A stretch of 64,000 bases of DNA, from positions 14,016,063 to 14,080,062 of the forward strand of contig NC_133063.1 in NCBI RefSeq assembly GCF_048771995.1, given 5' to 3'. This DNA comes from Taeniopygia guttata (Eukaryota; Chordata; Aves; Passeriformes; Estrildidae). This document shows positions 22,863-36,259 of this stretch, piece by piece. The translations under genes were made by a program, and so were the position numbers. Position 1 is the stretch's first letter; the number at the start of each line of letters is the position of its first letter. The notes under the pieces were generated by a model. That model ran no database searches. It saw only the letters and a program-made list of their open reading frames with translations, and was not told the origin of the DNA.

Positions 22863-25800
22863 TAATTAGAGCAAAGACAGCACAGTGCCTGCAGGAATAA
22901 GGGAAAATCAAATTACAGTATCCAAAGACGTGCTCTGTTGGTGAGCCTCCAGACAGCCGTGCTACACTTACCTCACAGATCTTTATGTTTAAACTTGCAT
23001 TTGCAGGGCCATTCTCTGTTGACAACCTGCTGTCTATTGCTGCTGGTAGCCATTTGGAGAGTGAGCCCTTTACAGGAAGGGTATATAAAATGCTGTCAGA
23101 GGATACTCTATTTCCATTTCCTAACTTACTCTGATGCCAGCACAATTATTTTCTAATGAATAAGTGTATCTTCAACCAACCCTACACAATTCACCCTAGA
23201 AAATTCATCCAACTTTCAGGATACATGTTACTAATGTAAGTTACCAGAGCATTACTCACAAGTGAAAAACTCCCTCAGCCTTTCGTCCTTTTCTTGTAAC
23301 CATTTTCTTTTTTGTGAATACAGTGCACAAGATCTATATAGCTGCTTTAAAAGCACTGAACCTTTCCCAGAGGCTTGTTTTTATTCCCATCTCACTCCTT
23401 GCACATATTCCTTTTTACAATCTCACCACTGTTCTGTGTCAGAGGATTCACTGCAGTAGCCCTGATGTCAGAGGTCACTGGAGAAGTTTACTCTGAGATT
23501 TGAGTGCTTTGTATTTGTGACCCTTTGTGCCTTCTCTGCTTCAGGAAGAAGAATGAACAAATCCACCAAGCAGACTAATAGCAACCTGCCAACATTCACT
23601 GTAGGAAATGGAGCTGGTTTTGAATTGCAAAACTGGCAGAGACTTTTCAGGCACTGACTGCTTTAAAATGCACATACTATCTCTAAAAGCAGGAAGCAGA
23701 CAGCAAGCGTTTAAACAGTTTTTCTTCTCTTTATCCTAGGATAAGAGTTTAATACCAAAGTCTATCCGAGAACAAATTTTTATGGAGGAGTAATAAAATC
23801 TTTTGAAATGATGGGATTATAACAGAAATGCTAACTCAGCTTTACCCATAGACAGGAAAGAACACTGCTGGTGTAATTATTGAACACAACCTATCATCTT
23901 CATGGTGCTCTAAGTCAAAAGGAAAGTGAGAGGTTTTGCATAATACTGAAAATTTATCAGGGCTTTGCTGTTACTCTAATCCTACACTAACTAATAGTTC
24001 ATTTAATGTCCAAGTGATGTGAATGAAACTTCATAAGGTGCTTAAGGTTATTATAATTAGAAATTTAAGACCAGAAGCCAGGTGGGGGAAAATGCTATCT
24101 CTATTTGACTTGATTTACCTAGATTAAATCCTATTGTCAGAATATTTAAGCAGTGTTTCATTCTTGAGATATTCTTTTAAAGCAAAGGCATGGGCAGGCT
24201 ATTGAAAAAGAAATGTGAACTGAAACCAGCCTATAAAAACCTCATATTGTTTGCAGGTTATTAATAGGCAGTGCAACACTGAAGGCCAAAGCTTGGGATA
24301 GTGTCTTTGCCCACAGTGAGCAGCTTCAAAGATGAGGATCAACTGAGTCAAAAGCAAGAGCAGTGGGACTCTGTGAGTTGTGGAATGGTCCCATGAACTG
24401 TATCATCTGCCCCCCCAAAAAGGAGCTCTGCAAAGGGTTCTTCAGTGTTCACTAGAGCTACACGTGTACAATTTTGCATACTGAAATGGTACCAAAAGCC
24501 CTGGGCACCTGCATTTGGAATTCATATATAACACAACAGCTCAAAGTCTTAACAAGGACAGATGAGTTAGATATACAAAGGCTTTTTTACAGCTCTTGGG
24601 GACCTCCTGACCTGAGAGAATACAGAGACTTTTTATCCCAACCGATATGCAGTGCGAAAAGGAGCAGCTGGACTCATGAGGATGCTGTACAGCACAGCCC
24701 CTCAACAAGTGAGCCTGTTTGCTACATGAATGTCTCTCGGTTCCCAGTCATTTGTTTATTGCAGGATTCTCAAGGAGAGCTTTGCTTTGATTCTTAAGGT
24801 TTCACTTCACTGAATGGAAATCTTGGAGAGCCAGAAGACAGTCTTTTCCTGAAAATTCCTCAAAGCAAACTCACAGGATGATCCATGGACTGCAATTTAA
24901 CAAGTAAGTAAGCAGGCAACCACTACTTGACACGAGTCTTGCCCTCCGCTCTAGTCTACTCACCTCCCTCCTTGTGCTGGCAGAGCTGCTGGGGAGGCTG
25001 TGCACTGAAGCAAGCCAGAGAACGCATCCAGCTGAAATAAACATATATACATATATTTCTGCTCAGGTGGTTTATGGCAGATCTACTTCCTGATGCTATT
25101 CTCTCCCTCGTCACGTACTTGCACAGGAGACAGAAGAGTGCCAACAGCATGGCTGATGAAGACCAGAACTGAAAAGTAAATCCTGGCTAGTCAACACCAA
25201 CTCTGATCTGCCCATGCCCAACCTATTTAACATGCTAACTCACCAGTCTGTTTCAATAAAAAGTACTTCATTAATAACTATTTCAGGTCCCCCCCCAAAA
25301 TAAAAAAAAAATCATGCTACCAAACAGTAACACACCTATAATACAGATAGTGATTTGTAATTATAGGTCTCAAAGTATTCAAAATGAGAATTGTCACCTC
25401 ATTCTTTTACTGATAGGGAAAATAAGGCAGGGAGTAGTTGTGTTTAAGGCACATAACCAGCTGGTAGTGTAGCTTGGTTATAGCTGAAGTTCTGTAGAGC
25501 ACACCAGCCTCCCATCCACCAGGAAACAGAGCCTGTTTGCTAAACGCAATCAAAATGCATGAAAATGGCCAAAACATTGCAAACTTATAGCATGTATGGC
25601 TTTGGCTCATTTCTAAATCACATGTCCCAGAACTATGGTTTACTCCATTCATTGTTTCCCAGCAAATCTGTCCTGGACAAGTTCTTCAGTTCTCTTTAAA
25701 CCTATGTTTCATTCCCATGCTTAGCTGAGGAGAAAACAGCATCTTCACATTATTGTTTTGCAATCTAAGTCCTCCAGATTCTGCGGGGAAAAACAACTAA

Positions 25801-26314
25801 AAAAAATAAAATCCAGCATATATACAACATAGAGCAAACAATTCTTTGTGAAAATTGATACACGGTGAATTTTTTGAAGACTGTCTATGGAACAGCTTAG
25901 TTGGAAACCCATAGTTTTGGGCACCTTCTGTATGAAGTATTTATTCACCCAACACCTGTTCGCATCAAAATTCAAGAAAGTAGCCATCAAGTCAGAGATT
26001 ATTATATTAAACCAAATAATCCTTCTTTACACAGACGTTATGAACACCACACATTACTTTTATTACTATGATGGCATTGATCTCTTATTCTATAATTTGT
26101 TTTGGTTAAAGAGCAATATTTTTTCAAGAAAATGGAAATAAAGCTTCTCAACTTCACAGCAGAAATTATCTGAAATAGTCTTTGCTTTACCTGAGTAGCT
26201 TGGCTCTCAGGAGCAAAAGATTGCCCTGTAGTGTGATATTGATGTAAGGGTTTTCTATTTTCATAGCTTCAGCTGAGCTGGAAAAGTTATTTAGCTAAGT
26301 ATGATGCTACTAGT

Positions 26315-26348
26315 TTTTCCTCAGAGCACTGAAATGTTCTGAGGAAAA
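26315..26348. repeat. 14-bp hairpin with one G-T pair
   Basis: TTTTCCTCAGAGCA at 26315-26328 pairs with TGTTCTGAGGAAAA at 26335-26348 around a six-base loop. Only one position is a wobble pair. Confidence 0.75.
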
Positions 26349-26861
26349 TGCTGAAACTCATCTTGGACTTCTGTCTCATTTAATTTGATCTTTTGTTTTC
26401 CAAAGGCTCAGGAGACCCAATATGCTGAACCAAAAAATTAGATTAAGACATGTGATAAAACACAGCATTTACATGACCTGAGCTGTTTCCAAAAGCTTTG
26501 TCATTTTAGCCTAAATGTTCCTCTAGATGTCCAAAGCTCTTCTAATGGACTGCTCAGAACTGGCCCATCCTAAGTCATCAGGCACTTCACTCATGCCTCA
26601 GTCAGGCATGAATGCAGGGAACACAGTAAACAGGACCAGTGTGAGCAGCATATTTCTCACACGTGCCAAAAAGAGCCCCACTCCTGAAGAACATTGTGGA
26701 GACACAATAACAGCTTGGATGGAAGGGATTCTGAACAAACATACAAAGAAAAACCTGTCCATTTCATTAGCTGAAGGCTGTGCCTAGCAGTTATGGCAAA
26801 TTCTCAAACATGAGAAGATACAGATTTTCCTCACCAGACTCCTGACTACCTCCCTGTGGGG

Positions 26862-26940
26862 AAAAAAAAAAAAAAAACCAAAAAAAAAAAAAAAAAAAAA
26901 AAAAAACAAAAAAAACCAAAAAAAAACAAAAAACAACAAA
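26862..26940. repeat. A-rich simple sequence
   Basis: Nearly 80 bases are A interrupted by occasional C. The flank shows no LINE or retrogene body, so this is a simple-sequence expansion. Confidence 0.9.
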
Positions 26941-29900
26941 CCCAAAACAACTCAGCTGTTTCATTGCATTTTATTTCAGTTTTGAAAAAACAGATTCACT
27001 GCCATGAAACTGAGCATATGTATATATGACCAATATGTGGAAGGAAAAAAGTTTTCCTAAACCTATCAGTTGCATAAAAAAAATCTTTGCATCATTATAA
27101 TATACATACTAGGAAATTGATGGAAGAGGACTTCCAGGATCTCCTAGAAGTCTCACAGCTTAATTTTGAAACGGGTCACAGCAATTTTATGTCCCTTACA
27201 GCCAAGAATCCACCCTACCTTTCTTCCCTTCTAAGCACAACCCTGCCAATAGTGGTATGACAAAACCCCGAAGAGAGATTTAAGCTATTTCAAAAGTCCA
27301 GGCTGAGATCACAAAGTATTAGTATTAACAATCTATGATGGTAGTGTTTCATATTTCAGAGGCCTTTTATTTAATTGTGTCCCCTCTTCATACAAGTTTT
27401 CAGCTCACTTTTAACAGCTGTTTTTCATTAATGGGTAAACAGCAACTTTTAATCAAACAATGTACTACTTCCCATGATAGCTTAGCAATAAGGACGGTGA
27501 CCCAGTTCAATGTTCTGACATGAACTGCTTCCTTAGAAGCAAACGCCAAACTCACTCTGAAGCAATTAGTAAAGAACACCACAAATGAATGGCTAGAAGC
27601 TTCCTAACATTACCGTCCAAATTACACTAACCCCCCACTGTCCCCCCCCAGTTTCTCCTCAGAGAGGGGACCTGCTTCTGGTGTAGGATGAAGAGGAACA
27701 GATTAAACTGAACATGATCCTGATTAATGCAAAAGCAAGACAGAGAACAGTACCTGTGGCTTATGCATTTGAGTCATTGAGCCTCTTACACCATTCTTTT
27801 TTGCGAGTTTCTGCGCAGTTGTCTCCTTTAGCTCATGACTACCTGGCTGTCCTCACTAAATTACAGTCTTTCTTTTTTCATCTTCATGAGAGGTCATGGA
27901 CCTATTCCCATCTTCCAGCAAGTCTTTGAACTACAACCTTCTGAATTTCAGATTAAAATTAGGTGAAATCCTCAGCAAGGTCAAGCTCACCCTGCTTCAG
28001 TCCCTTGGTGGCTATCCTCTCTCCTTTATACTTCTGAAAGTTTATACTCTATGGAGACAGGATGATGACTTACCAATCCGTTTGATACTAAGATAGTGTC
28101 ATTAAGGCCATGGCTCCATGGCAATACTATATAAATCTACTTTCCTCACTTGCAGGAAAAAATTGAATGGTAAGGCATAGTAGCATCCACCATACCTTAT
28201 ATTACTATTAAATGTTTTCCTATTAAATCATTTGTCTCTTTCAAGTTCTGCTTTTGTTCATATTAGCTGGTTTGGACTACAGGCAGAATTCTCAGGTGGG
28301 AAAGCCACCTCTTACCATCTCTCTCCGTGTGATTTTAGCACATCCACAAAAAATATAAAAATTTTATGAGAAGTAAAACTAACACATTCCTCTGATTAGC
28401 TTCTTGGGATTCATTATTTTTCCAGTGCCATTTCTGCACAGCTTCTTTGGCAGTGAAGTCCCAGCTCTGGATGATGTAAATTTGACAACCTTTAATAAGA
28501 AACAGATGGTAAATGTATTTGCAATGATGCAGGTGGCTGGCTTTGACTCAGCTGTTTCATAAGGATGCAGATGCTACTCTGACTCAACTAATGGAAGAAG
28601 AAGAGCAGGGGATTTAAATTTAATATTTACTTTGGCAAACTATATATCTGGATCAATCTGACTTGGAAATTGGCACATTAGGACCCTGTCATCTAGAAGC
28701 TATTTACACAAAAGGGTAGGGTAGTGATGAAGAGCTGGAAGAGCTGCAGAAACAGAAGAGCTTCTAGATTACAAAGGCCAAAAGTAAATGTACACCAGGC
28801 TCAGCCCGGAGATGTAGCAGCAGGACGCTTGTCATGAAACCTCTCCTTAAATTAGATAAACACAAGGACAACCTTCTGCCTGTGAGTCAAAGAAGTGCAG
28901 ACTGGCTGCAGCTGCACTATAGAGAGCTCAGCCCCACTGTCATGTACTGTTGGTCTTAACACATAATAATTGTTGTAAGGTGGGGGATAAGAGGGAGGAA
29001 TTAAGCCCCTCATTTCTCTGTTGAAGATCACTCTTTGCCACCAGCTGAAGGGAGGTTTTCCTCACTTGCCAGAAACATTTCCTGCTCTGGATAGGGCACA
29101 AGAGTAGCGTGCGAGTATCTGGAGACATGAAGTCTGTATGTCCAATGCTGGAAAGTTTTAAGCTTAAAAGAGATAAATTTACAGACACCTTGTCAAAATG
29201 TTGAAAAATCTTGAAGATGGGTAAGATTGCTCTGGAAGAGTAGTATGTGTCCTCAGTATGGGTAAGAGGAGCAGAAGAAAAAGTGGCCACATGTTCAGTC
29301 CCAAAGATTTTCCTTTCACAGTTATGAAAATATAAAACATTGTTATCATCATTAATAGGCATAATTCCTTGATAATTTTTCAAAGCTGAAATTACCTGTA
29401 ACAATATTGACTTCAGAATTTTTTTCATGGAATCTTAACCACTCTTAAACACTCTGTACATTAGTCATATTTGGGTACTTTTGATGGCATTATTAGCATT
29501 TAAGATCTTTCTCTATGTCTGCATGTTCTTTAAAGATAGTGCCAAGAGATATATTTCATTGTCAGGCCCACTAATACACATTTTTTGCACACATGTGGTC
29601 AGGAATACAGTGCATAGAGTGGAGGGGTCAGAACAGGAAAGACAAGACAGAGTAAGCAAAGGCCGCAAGTATAAACAAGGCCAATTAGATATACCAGGGA
29701 AATAGGTATAAAACTTCAAGACAATGATGGAGATTCTACTGGGGTTTATACAGTGAGAGTTCAGACAAATGTTCTTACTTCCGTCTCTTATAGCAGAGTA
29801 TAATTAATCCCTGAAGGAAAAGTCTGAAAGCCTCGATTTTACTTGAACTGTAACACTGCACAAAGCACTTGGAGGAAAAAGTTCCCACTGTAATATTTTC

Positions 29901-32900
29901 ACACAGGCTGTTAGTGAGACCTCCTCTACATTCTCTTCTTTCAGAGTATGTGTAAGATTTTTGCGCGTGATCACTGTGTCACGTCATATAGCCCTGGAGG
30001 GATACATTTACATGCTTCTGCCAGTCACCCTCACAGACATAGATGAAGGTGGCAGCAGCTTATATCAGACATGTAGATATTCTTCTGCATTCTCCTGTCT
30101 GAACGTAGTATCAGCAGGGGCCACTTATGATGTGGAGCTGCAGAGTGTGGGGTGGTGTCTGGATCTTTTCAGATTACCAATACAAACATTTGTGGGATCA
30201 AATTATAACACAGATCACAGGGAAAAAATGTGTATTAAAACATTTCAAAATAAGTCCTTTTATCTATATTTTCAAATAACAAATTATTTGTTCTAGAAAC
30301 AGCATGTGGGAGACCAAAAGACTTCAAAAAGAGGAATTCATTGACATTTCTGTGATAAAACATGATTGGGTAGGGAAAAAAACTGATTGCTCTTCACTCT
30401 CATCTTCTTCTACAGAAACATAATTGAGCCCTAAAGCTTTGTCCGTTTGACATCTTTGACAAGAAATTAACTCTCACTTTACTTGTGTCAGTACCATGCA
30501 TGACCTCTCCTTGAAATAGGCAGCTCTTGAAAAATAAGGCATTATATTCTCATTCTGAACTTGACCAGGAAATGGATTTTTCTAAGCACCAGCTAGTAAG
30601 TTTCAAATCATATTTGTTTGAATGGACAAAGCCAGTAACCTTCTGCAGTAGTGTGGTACAAAACAATGAAACACCTGGGTTTTACCTGCATTTATAACAG
30701 GTATACTCCAAGGAAAAAATCACAGAAGCACCCATGTTCAGTTTTACAAAATGAGGCCTTGTACAGGTTGAATGTATTAGTTTTTTTCATTGAATCTGTT
30801 CTTTGGACTAATCATAAAGTCCTGTTGGATCAAACACAATGACTGACTGAGCAGTGTTGATAGAAACTTGCAGTATGAGCCAAACCTGAAAAAAAAAAAA
30901 CAGTGAGATTCCTAAGTATGCACAGAAAGAATCTCTCCATAATTAACCCCCTGAAGGGACATTTTTCCAGTTTATCTAAAAAGATTTGACAACAGGAAGA
31001 GTCATAAGGATATATCTTAAGTATTAACTTAATTTCCTCATACAATTTTACCTTTACCTGTCAATTTTAACCTTAACATTTTGGGGGTTTGTTGCTGTTT
31101 TCTTTTGCTTACGTCCTCCATGAACTTACCCAGCACAAAGAACTTGCATTTAGACAACTCCAGCCTTTTAGAATTTTTTCTACTCCCTCTCTTGAGCCCC
31201 AAATGATTCCAGCGTCCTAGGAGCCTTCATCACCTTCAAAAACACATGTAGAAATGCCTAGATAATGGTGCCACTGGGCTGCACAAAATGCACTGCAGGT
31301 CTGCAAATTATCTCTAGCCAAATGTAGAATATGAATTGGTATTTGACATCAGAGACCCAGGTAAAATTTCCATCAGCTTATGGAGAAGAGAATTACGCAT
31401 GATCTTTACAAAGCCCAGACGGATGCATTTTCCTGGTGTAATATGTGTATCAAAAAGATGAAAAACATAACCCTAGAAGCTGTTTTGAAAATGGTTTTAT
31501 CCATTAGGTAGCAGTCCTATTATCCTGAAGCCATTTATAACACTACTTTCTCAGCAATATGTTTATGAACATCTTTATGTAACTCATCATGTTTATGAAT
31601 GAATATAGGCTCATAACATTTTTCTGTTGCGAAGTGCAAGGGAACACTTCCATCTGTTTTTCATAAAAGGTGAACTGAACCACAGACAGATGTACATGAA
31701 CAACATGCAGGTAAGAGAACATCAGCACTTTCTGAATTATGTCATTGGAAGAGGTGCAATTTACCAGCTTTTCTCACCTTACTTATGCTGTTGTGGTTAG
31801 AATGCAGCTGAGGGGTTTCAATCACTACTGAGCTACAGGAACACCAGATTTGGTCACACCCTTGGCATACAAATGCACCAACAGCAGAGAAGCTGCAAAA
31901 TTAATGTAAGAATGAAGCAAGTTAAGGAAATTTGTGATTTATATGGCTAAAACTGGAAAAAATAATATGTTTACCCCATATTTTAAAGTTCTTGATATTT
32001 AATCTGTGGCCCTGAGAAACCATGCTGACAAACCTTAAAAATAAATTTTATTTTTAAACAGATCTTAATTCCACCTGTCCAAAACCACGACCTTTCTATT
32101 TTGCCCTGCTGAAAAATAAAAAAAAATCAAAAGAGTGAACAGGAAATAATTATGTTTATTTTAACATGAAATCAGAAAAAAACCCCACAAACTTATCTTT
32201 GAGATTTGCTACTTTTTTTTTTTTTTTAAAGGAGAGTTTAAGACAGTGGTTAATATTTCAAATGATGTTCAATATCCTGATCTTACAAGAAGTTTTCTAA
32301 GAAAATAACTGGTCAATATTAATTTTTTACTAACAGACTTGCGGAAAAATAAAACTTAGAAGAAATTACAGCTGTCAGAGAAAAATTCAATTCAATTAGT
32401 GTATCAAGGGCTTTGAACTTCTTCATAATGGCTGGTAACTACACAAGCTCATTTTGCACTTAGTATTCCTGTGGTAACCATAAACTCCTCAGGGCTCACT
32501 GCAGCAACTGCATATTTATCCTAACTTTTAATTAAATATTAAAAATAGACAGATGTTGCAAATAATCAAAAAGGAAATTTAAGGGTTTGAAATCATTCCT
32601 CTATTAAACAGGCTGCCAGAATTTTCATCTTGAGAGGTGAAATGGTGAAACAGAAATTCACACAAGAGAAGTGTGATAAGAGGACAGTGAATCACTTCCA
32701 GGGATTATTCAAGGAATGCAAAAGGCCCTGGATTTCAGCCACAAATCCTGCTCATTTGCCTTGGAATAGGTGACACTGTTCATCTAAACGACCTAGATGT
32801 GCTGTAATCACTGGGGAGTTTTCAATGATAATGTGCTCAAATACCAACTACTAATTATTATTTGCAATCATTGAACTAAATCAAAGTTGATAGAAATGAC

Positions 32901-35198
32901 CACTATTTCAACTTGCAAGTCTTATTCTCCTTAAATTGTTCCAGGATGTTAAGGATGGTAATTGCTTCAAAGTCCTTTGTATGTGGTGTATGCATAAGCT
33001 ATGGTGGGAAGAGATAGCATCAGTTTTGGGGAGTAAACCCTTAGAGAAACAAGGAATTGCTCAGGGAGATTATTCCAGTAGAGCAAAGATAGTCTGTGCT
33101 CATTATGTGCCCTAAATAGTTTTTTTTTTCCCCACCCCCGATTCAACTCCAAGGGCAAAACCAAATATTCAGTAGGGCTGTTATCCTGGTTCTTTCTTTG
33201 GTCAAGTTTCCAGCGTCCATCCAAAAAAAGAGTATTTTTTACGTATTTCATAAGACTGTATGTAAAGCTCGTGTGCCTTAGTCCTGGGTATGTTAATCTA
33301 AACTCCTGGTATCACGCAGTCATGTTAATCCAGTTCTGTGACTGGTTTTTCTGTGGTGAGTACAGAGCAATCTTTGGGAAAGTTAAAAAGAAAAAAAAAC
33401 AGTATCAAGAATCAGAATTCAAACAAAGATGGACTTAAACAGCCTAACTCAGCTGTTTGAAGGAGGTTTTGGCTTTAGAAAGTGGAGATTTTTCGTTACT
33501 GCAGGTGATACATGAAAGATATGTACTTTGAGGCATGCAGATATCCAGGAAAGTAACAGTTTTCATTGGGTTCCTTTCCACAAAAAACTCCACCGGCTTA
33601 GAGTCATCCGTTTAGCAAAAACATAGCAAGTCCTAGGACATAATAATGTCATTTTGGATTAGATCACAATAGACTAGGTTCAAAATTCCTTTTTAAACCT
33701 CCCAGGACAGTAATATTCAGACCCTAATATTATCAAGCAAAAAAAAAAATCTTAAAAAATACTGCAGTAACATAAAAAATATACTCTAAACCAAGAAGCC
33801 ATATGGAAAATAGACATTTAAAAATAGAATCTAATGTAAAATATTACCTTTCAAATAGATTCATTATTTATTCTAGATATCATAGTACACTGACCATGTA
33901 GCTATGTCGTTAACCAGACCTGAGTCATGGCAACGATATTACATTACAAGAGAAAACAAAAAAGGGAAAAAAGAAAAATATACTTTCACACGAGAAATTC
34001 AATTTACTTTAGGCTCTGTTGCTACCAGAGACCAATTTGGAGCAGGTCCTGTGATAAATCCACCACCCAATGCCATTGCAAATTGCTGGGTTAATGAAGG
34101 GAGTTCAAGTAGGGAAATGAGTGGCGAGAGTAGCAAGGTGTTGATCATCTGTAAATTACTTGCTGCAGGGCGTGCTATGTTAAGGCTCAGAGAGTGAAAT
34201 ACACCTTTTTTTTTCTTAGATGATAAGAGGATTTACTTCACTTTCATTACTATATTTCACTAAAACTTCCCCGTCAAGCTAATTCATTTTTGTGTACCCA
34301 GCAGTGTAAGGTTATGGCAGAGGAATTTCATGTGCAAAAAAGGAGTGAAATAAAGGCAGATAAGAGAAAAAACATATGAAGCTTTTTAGGTAAGCAAATA
34401 CTTTTCTAAAGTAATGAATATGCAATTTTAAAAATGTTTGATACTATTTGCAGGGAAAAAAAAAACCCTCTGGTAATTTTCTTTAGTAAATTCTTGTATA
34501 TTGTACCTTCACACTTCCTCTCCTAGTAGTTACTTAAAACTGGGGGAGGGAATCACTTATGCCATCTATAGAGAAAGGTTTACTTCCCTTCCCCACATGC
34601 TCTAAAAGCCATACTTATAATTATCTTTCACTAACTTCATAAGACAATTTCATATTTTTTTTTGTGAATTCATTTTTCCTGTAACTTTATCTTTGCAGTG
34701 CAGAGTTCTATAAAGTACATCAATATCTTTTCAAGTACACCAATTTGAAACTAGTGAGACATAATCTTTATTTCTTGATTTGGTTTTTTGGAGGTGGGGG
34801 GCGTTTGTTTCTCTTATTTGTTGTTGGTTTTGTTACTGTTTTTTATAGGTGATAATTCTATCAAGTGAAGAAAATAGTAAAGACTGTTCCCCCATCTCTT
34901 AATATCGAGCATTAAATTCACTACTCTCTTATAGCCTCAAGTGTCATGCATTAATGGAGTTACTTTTGTGAGTGGCATTGCCCTCATTTTCATAGGGTTA
35001 GTATTTTCTTTAATGCTGCTCTCTTTGTCTTTTTTAGGGAGACAGGCTCTTTTACATGAAGAAGGATGCAGGATTTCCACATTAAGCTTCTGAGTGGGCA
35101 GGATTTGTTACGGTATTTCTCTGTTGCATGTTTAGGAGCCACAGGGTCTGTCTTGACCCCTTGCAACTCTCCTCTTGCAAATAAAAAAAAAAAAGATA

Positions 35199-35269
35199 AG
35201 AATCTAGATATTTCAGTGTTTTTTATTTTACTAATGGTAAAATAAAAAACACTGAAATATCTAGATTCT
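35199..35269. repeat. Perfect 33-bp inverted repeat (hairpin)
   Basis: The left arm 35199-35231 and right arm 35237-35269 are exact reverse complements with a five-base loop (taatg). All 33 pairs match. No transposon ends or target duplications are visible, and only an A-run (35183-35194) lies beside the left arm. Absence of any mismatch in AT-rich neutral-looking DNA implies a recent origin, ongoing correction, or function. Confidence 0.93.
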
Positions 35270-35689
35270 GTACCGATATAACAGTGCTGGTTTGAACTGT
35301 GAAGCAGAAAGAAAAAAGCTAATGTAAGATATAAATAGATATAAGGTTCTCTATCATTTTCTAAAATTTCAGCTCTGATGCTCATTACTTTTTAGAAATA
35401 ATTTTATGTTGTCAGTTTTTCTAAGTAGTGTCATATGTGAATTTTGAGTCTTAGTCGTTCCCAAGAACATTGCTGTACTCTTTTATTTTATGTATTTAAA
35501 GGATGTAAAGGGGAAAGCTGTAACAATTCCCCAAACCATGAAAATCCGAGTACACCATTAAACAATCTTAAGGAAAATTCCTCTGTTCCAAGAGGAAGAG
35601 AAGAAAGCCTTCTGACACCTTCTATTTTATCGAGTTAACCATAGTAAATTGTTCATCATGAGTATGTAAGTTGATTTTTCACATCCACT

Positions 35690-36020
35690 GTGAAGATGTT
35701 TCTAGCAGGGAAAAAGGGCTTGAAGGCCATGATAGCCTGGCGCTGGTACATACTGATAGCTGTATCAGCCAAAACCCAATAGACAAAGAAAATCCATACA
35801 TGTTAATGACAGCATGCAGACCCCGTGCGAAGGACCTTGACACCCCAGTGCGGCTTCTTTAGCAAATAGCAGGGAGTCCTTGAAGCCTGATGAGAGTGCA
35901 AGCAGCCATCGGCATCATAGTTAGCAAATCCTTTTATGAACAGAAGGTCACTCTTCTTGCGCCCCTGATGTCAGTGCTAATGCGGCCTAAAACATCCGCC
36001 GAATTACTTGCAATATGTTG
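35690..36020. promoter_or_regulatory. Possible conserved non-coding element
   Basis: In contrast with its surroundings this block keeps several CpG dinucleotides (for example ccccgtgcgaagg, cagtgcggc, gccatcggc, ttgcgcccc, aatgcggcc, atccgccg) and carries no repeat signature. Retained CpG in a non-island context can reflect purifying selection. A 63-codon frame (35671-35862) crosses it but shows no recognised motif. Confidence 0.2.
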
Positions 36021-36203
36021 GTCCTATGGAAAAGATGGTAGATGAAACATCATGATTTTCTTATTTTTGAAAATTGGTGAAGAAAGTTAGAAAGGGCTGA
36101 TGATTTTGTTAAGAATCAGGAAGCAAAAGAAGAGTTCAGGGACTTGTGTCAAATGCTCCCCTCTTCATGGGTGATGCACTTCAGGTTGCACGGCCAACAG
36201 AGC

Positions 36204-36255
36204 CTGATTAAAAAAACATATCTGATCAAAAAACCTGTACCTGATCAAAAAAAGA
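36204..36255. repeat. Threefold 18-19 bp tandem repeat
   Basis: Units starting at 36204, 36222 and 36241 share 'ctgat(c/t)aaaaaa' with variable spacers of about eight bases. Confidence 0.7.
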
Positions 36256-36259
36256 TGTG

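Larger units (their letters stand above)
22870..35195. other. Long intergenic stretch without a recognised gene
   Basis: About 12 kb of unique AT-rich sequence. Open frames are short and motif-free; the longest beyond the CR1 edge, 162 codons at 28940-29428 on the minus strand, shows no domain. It holds an A-rich tract at 26862-26940 and a near-perfect hairpin at 26315-26348. I see no LINE, LTR, RNA gene or coding exon. Confidence 0.5.

Noticed and set aside
22534-23145. 203-codon minus-strand open frame
   Set aside because: Much of it is antisense to a CR1 3' end, and the remainder shows no domain.
28940-29428. 162-codon minus-strand open frame
   Set aside because: No recognised motif, no good start or splice evidence, and no repeat match; treated as chance.
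35502-35638. Possible terminal exon ending in a TAA at 35636-35638
   Set aside because: The acceptor is weak, and the required phase does not match the donor of the upstream FAM240-like exon; no poly(A) signal close by.
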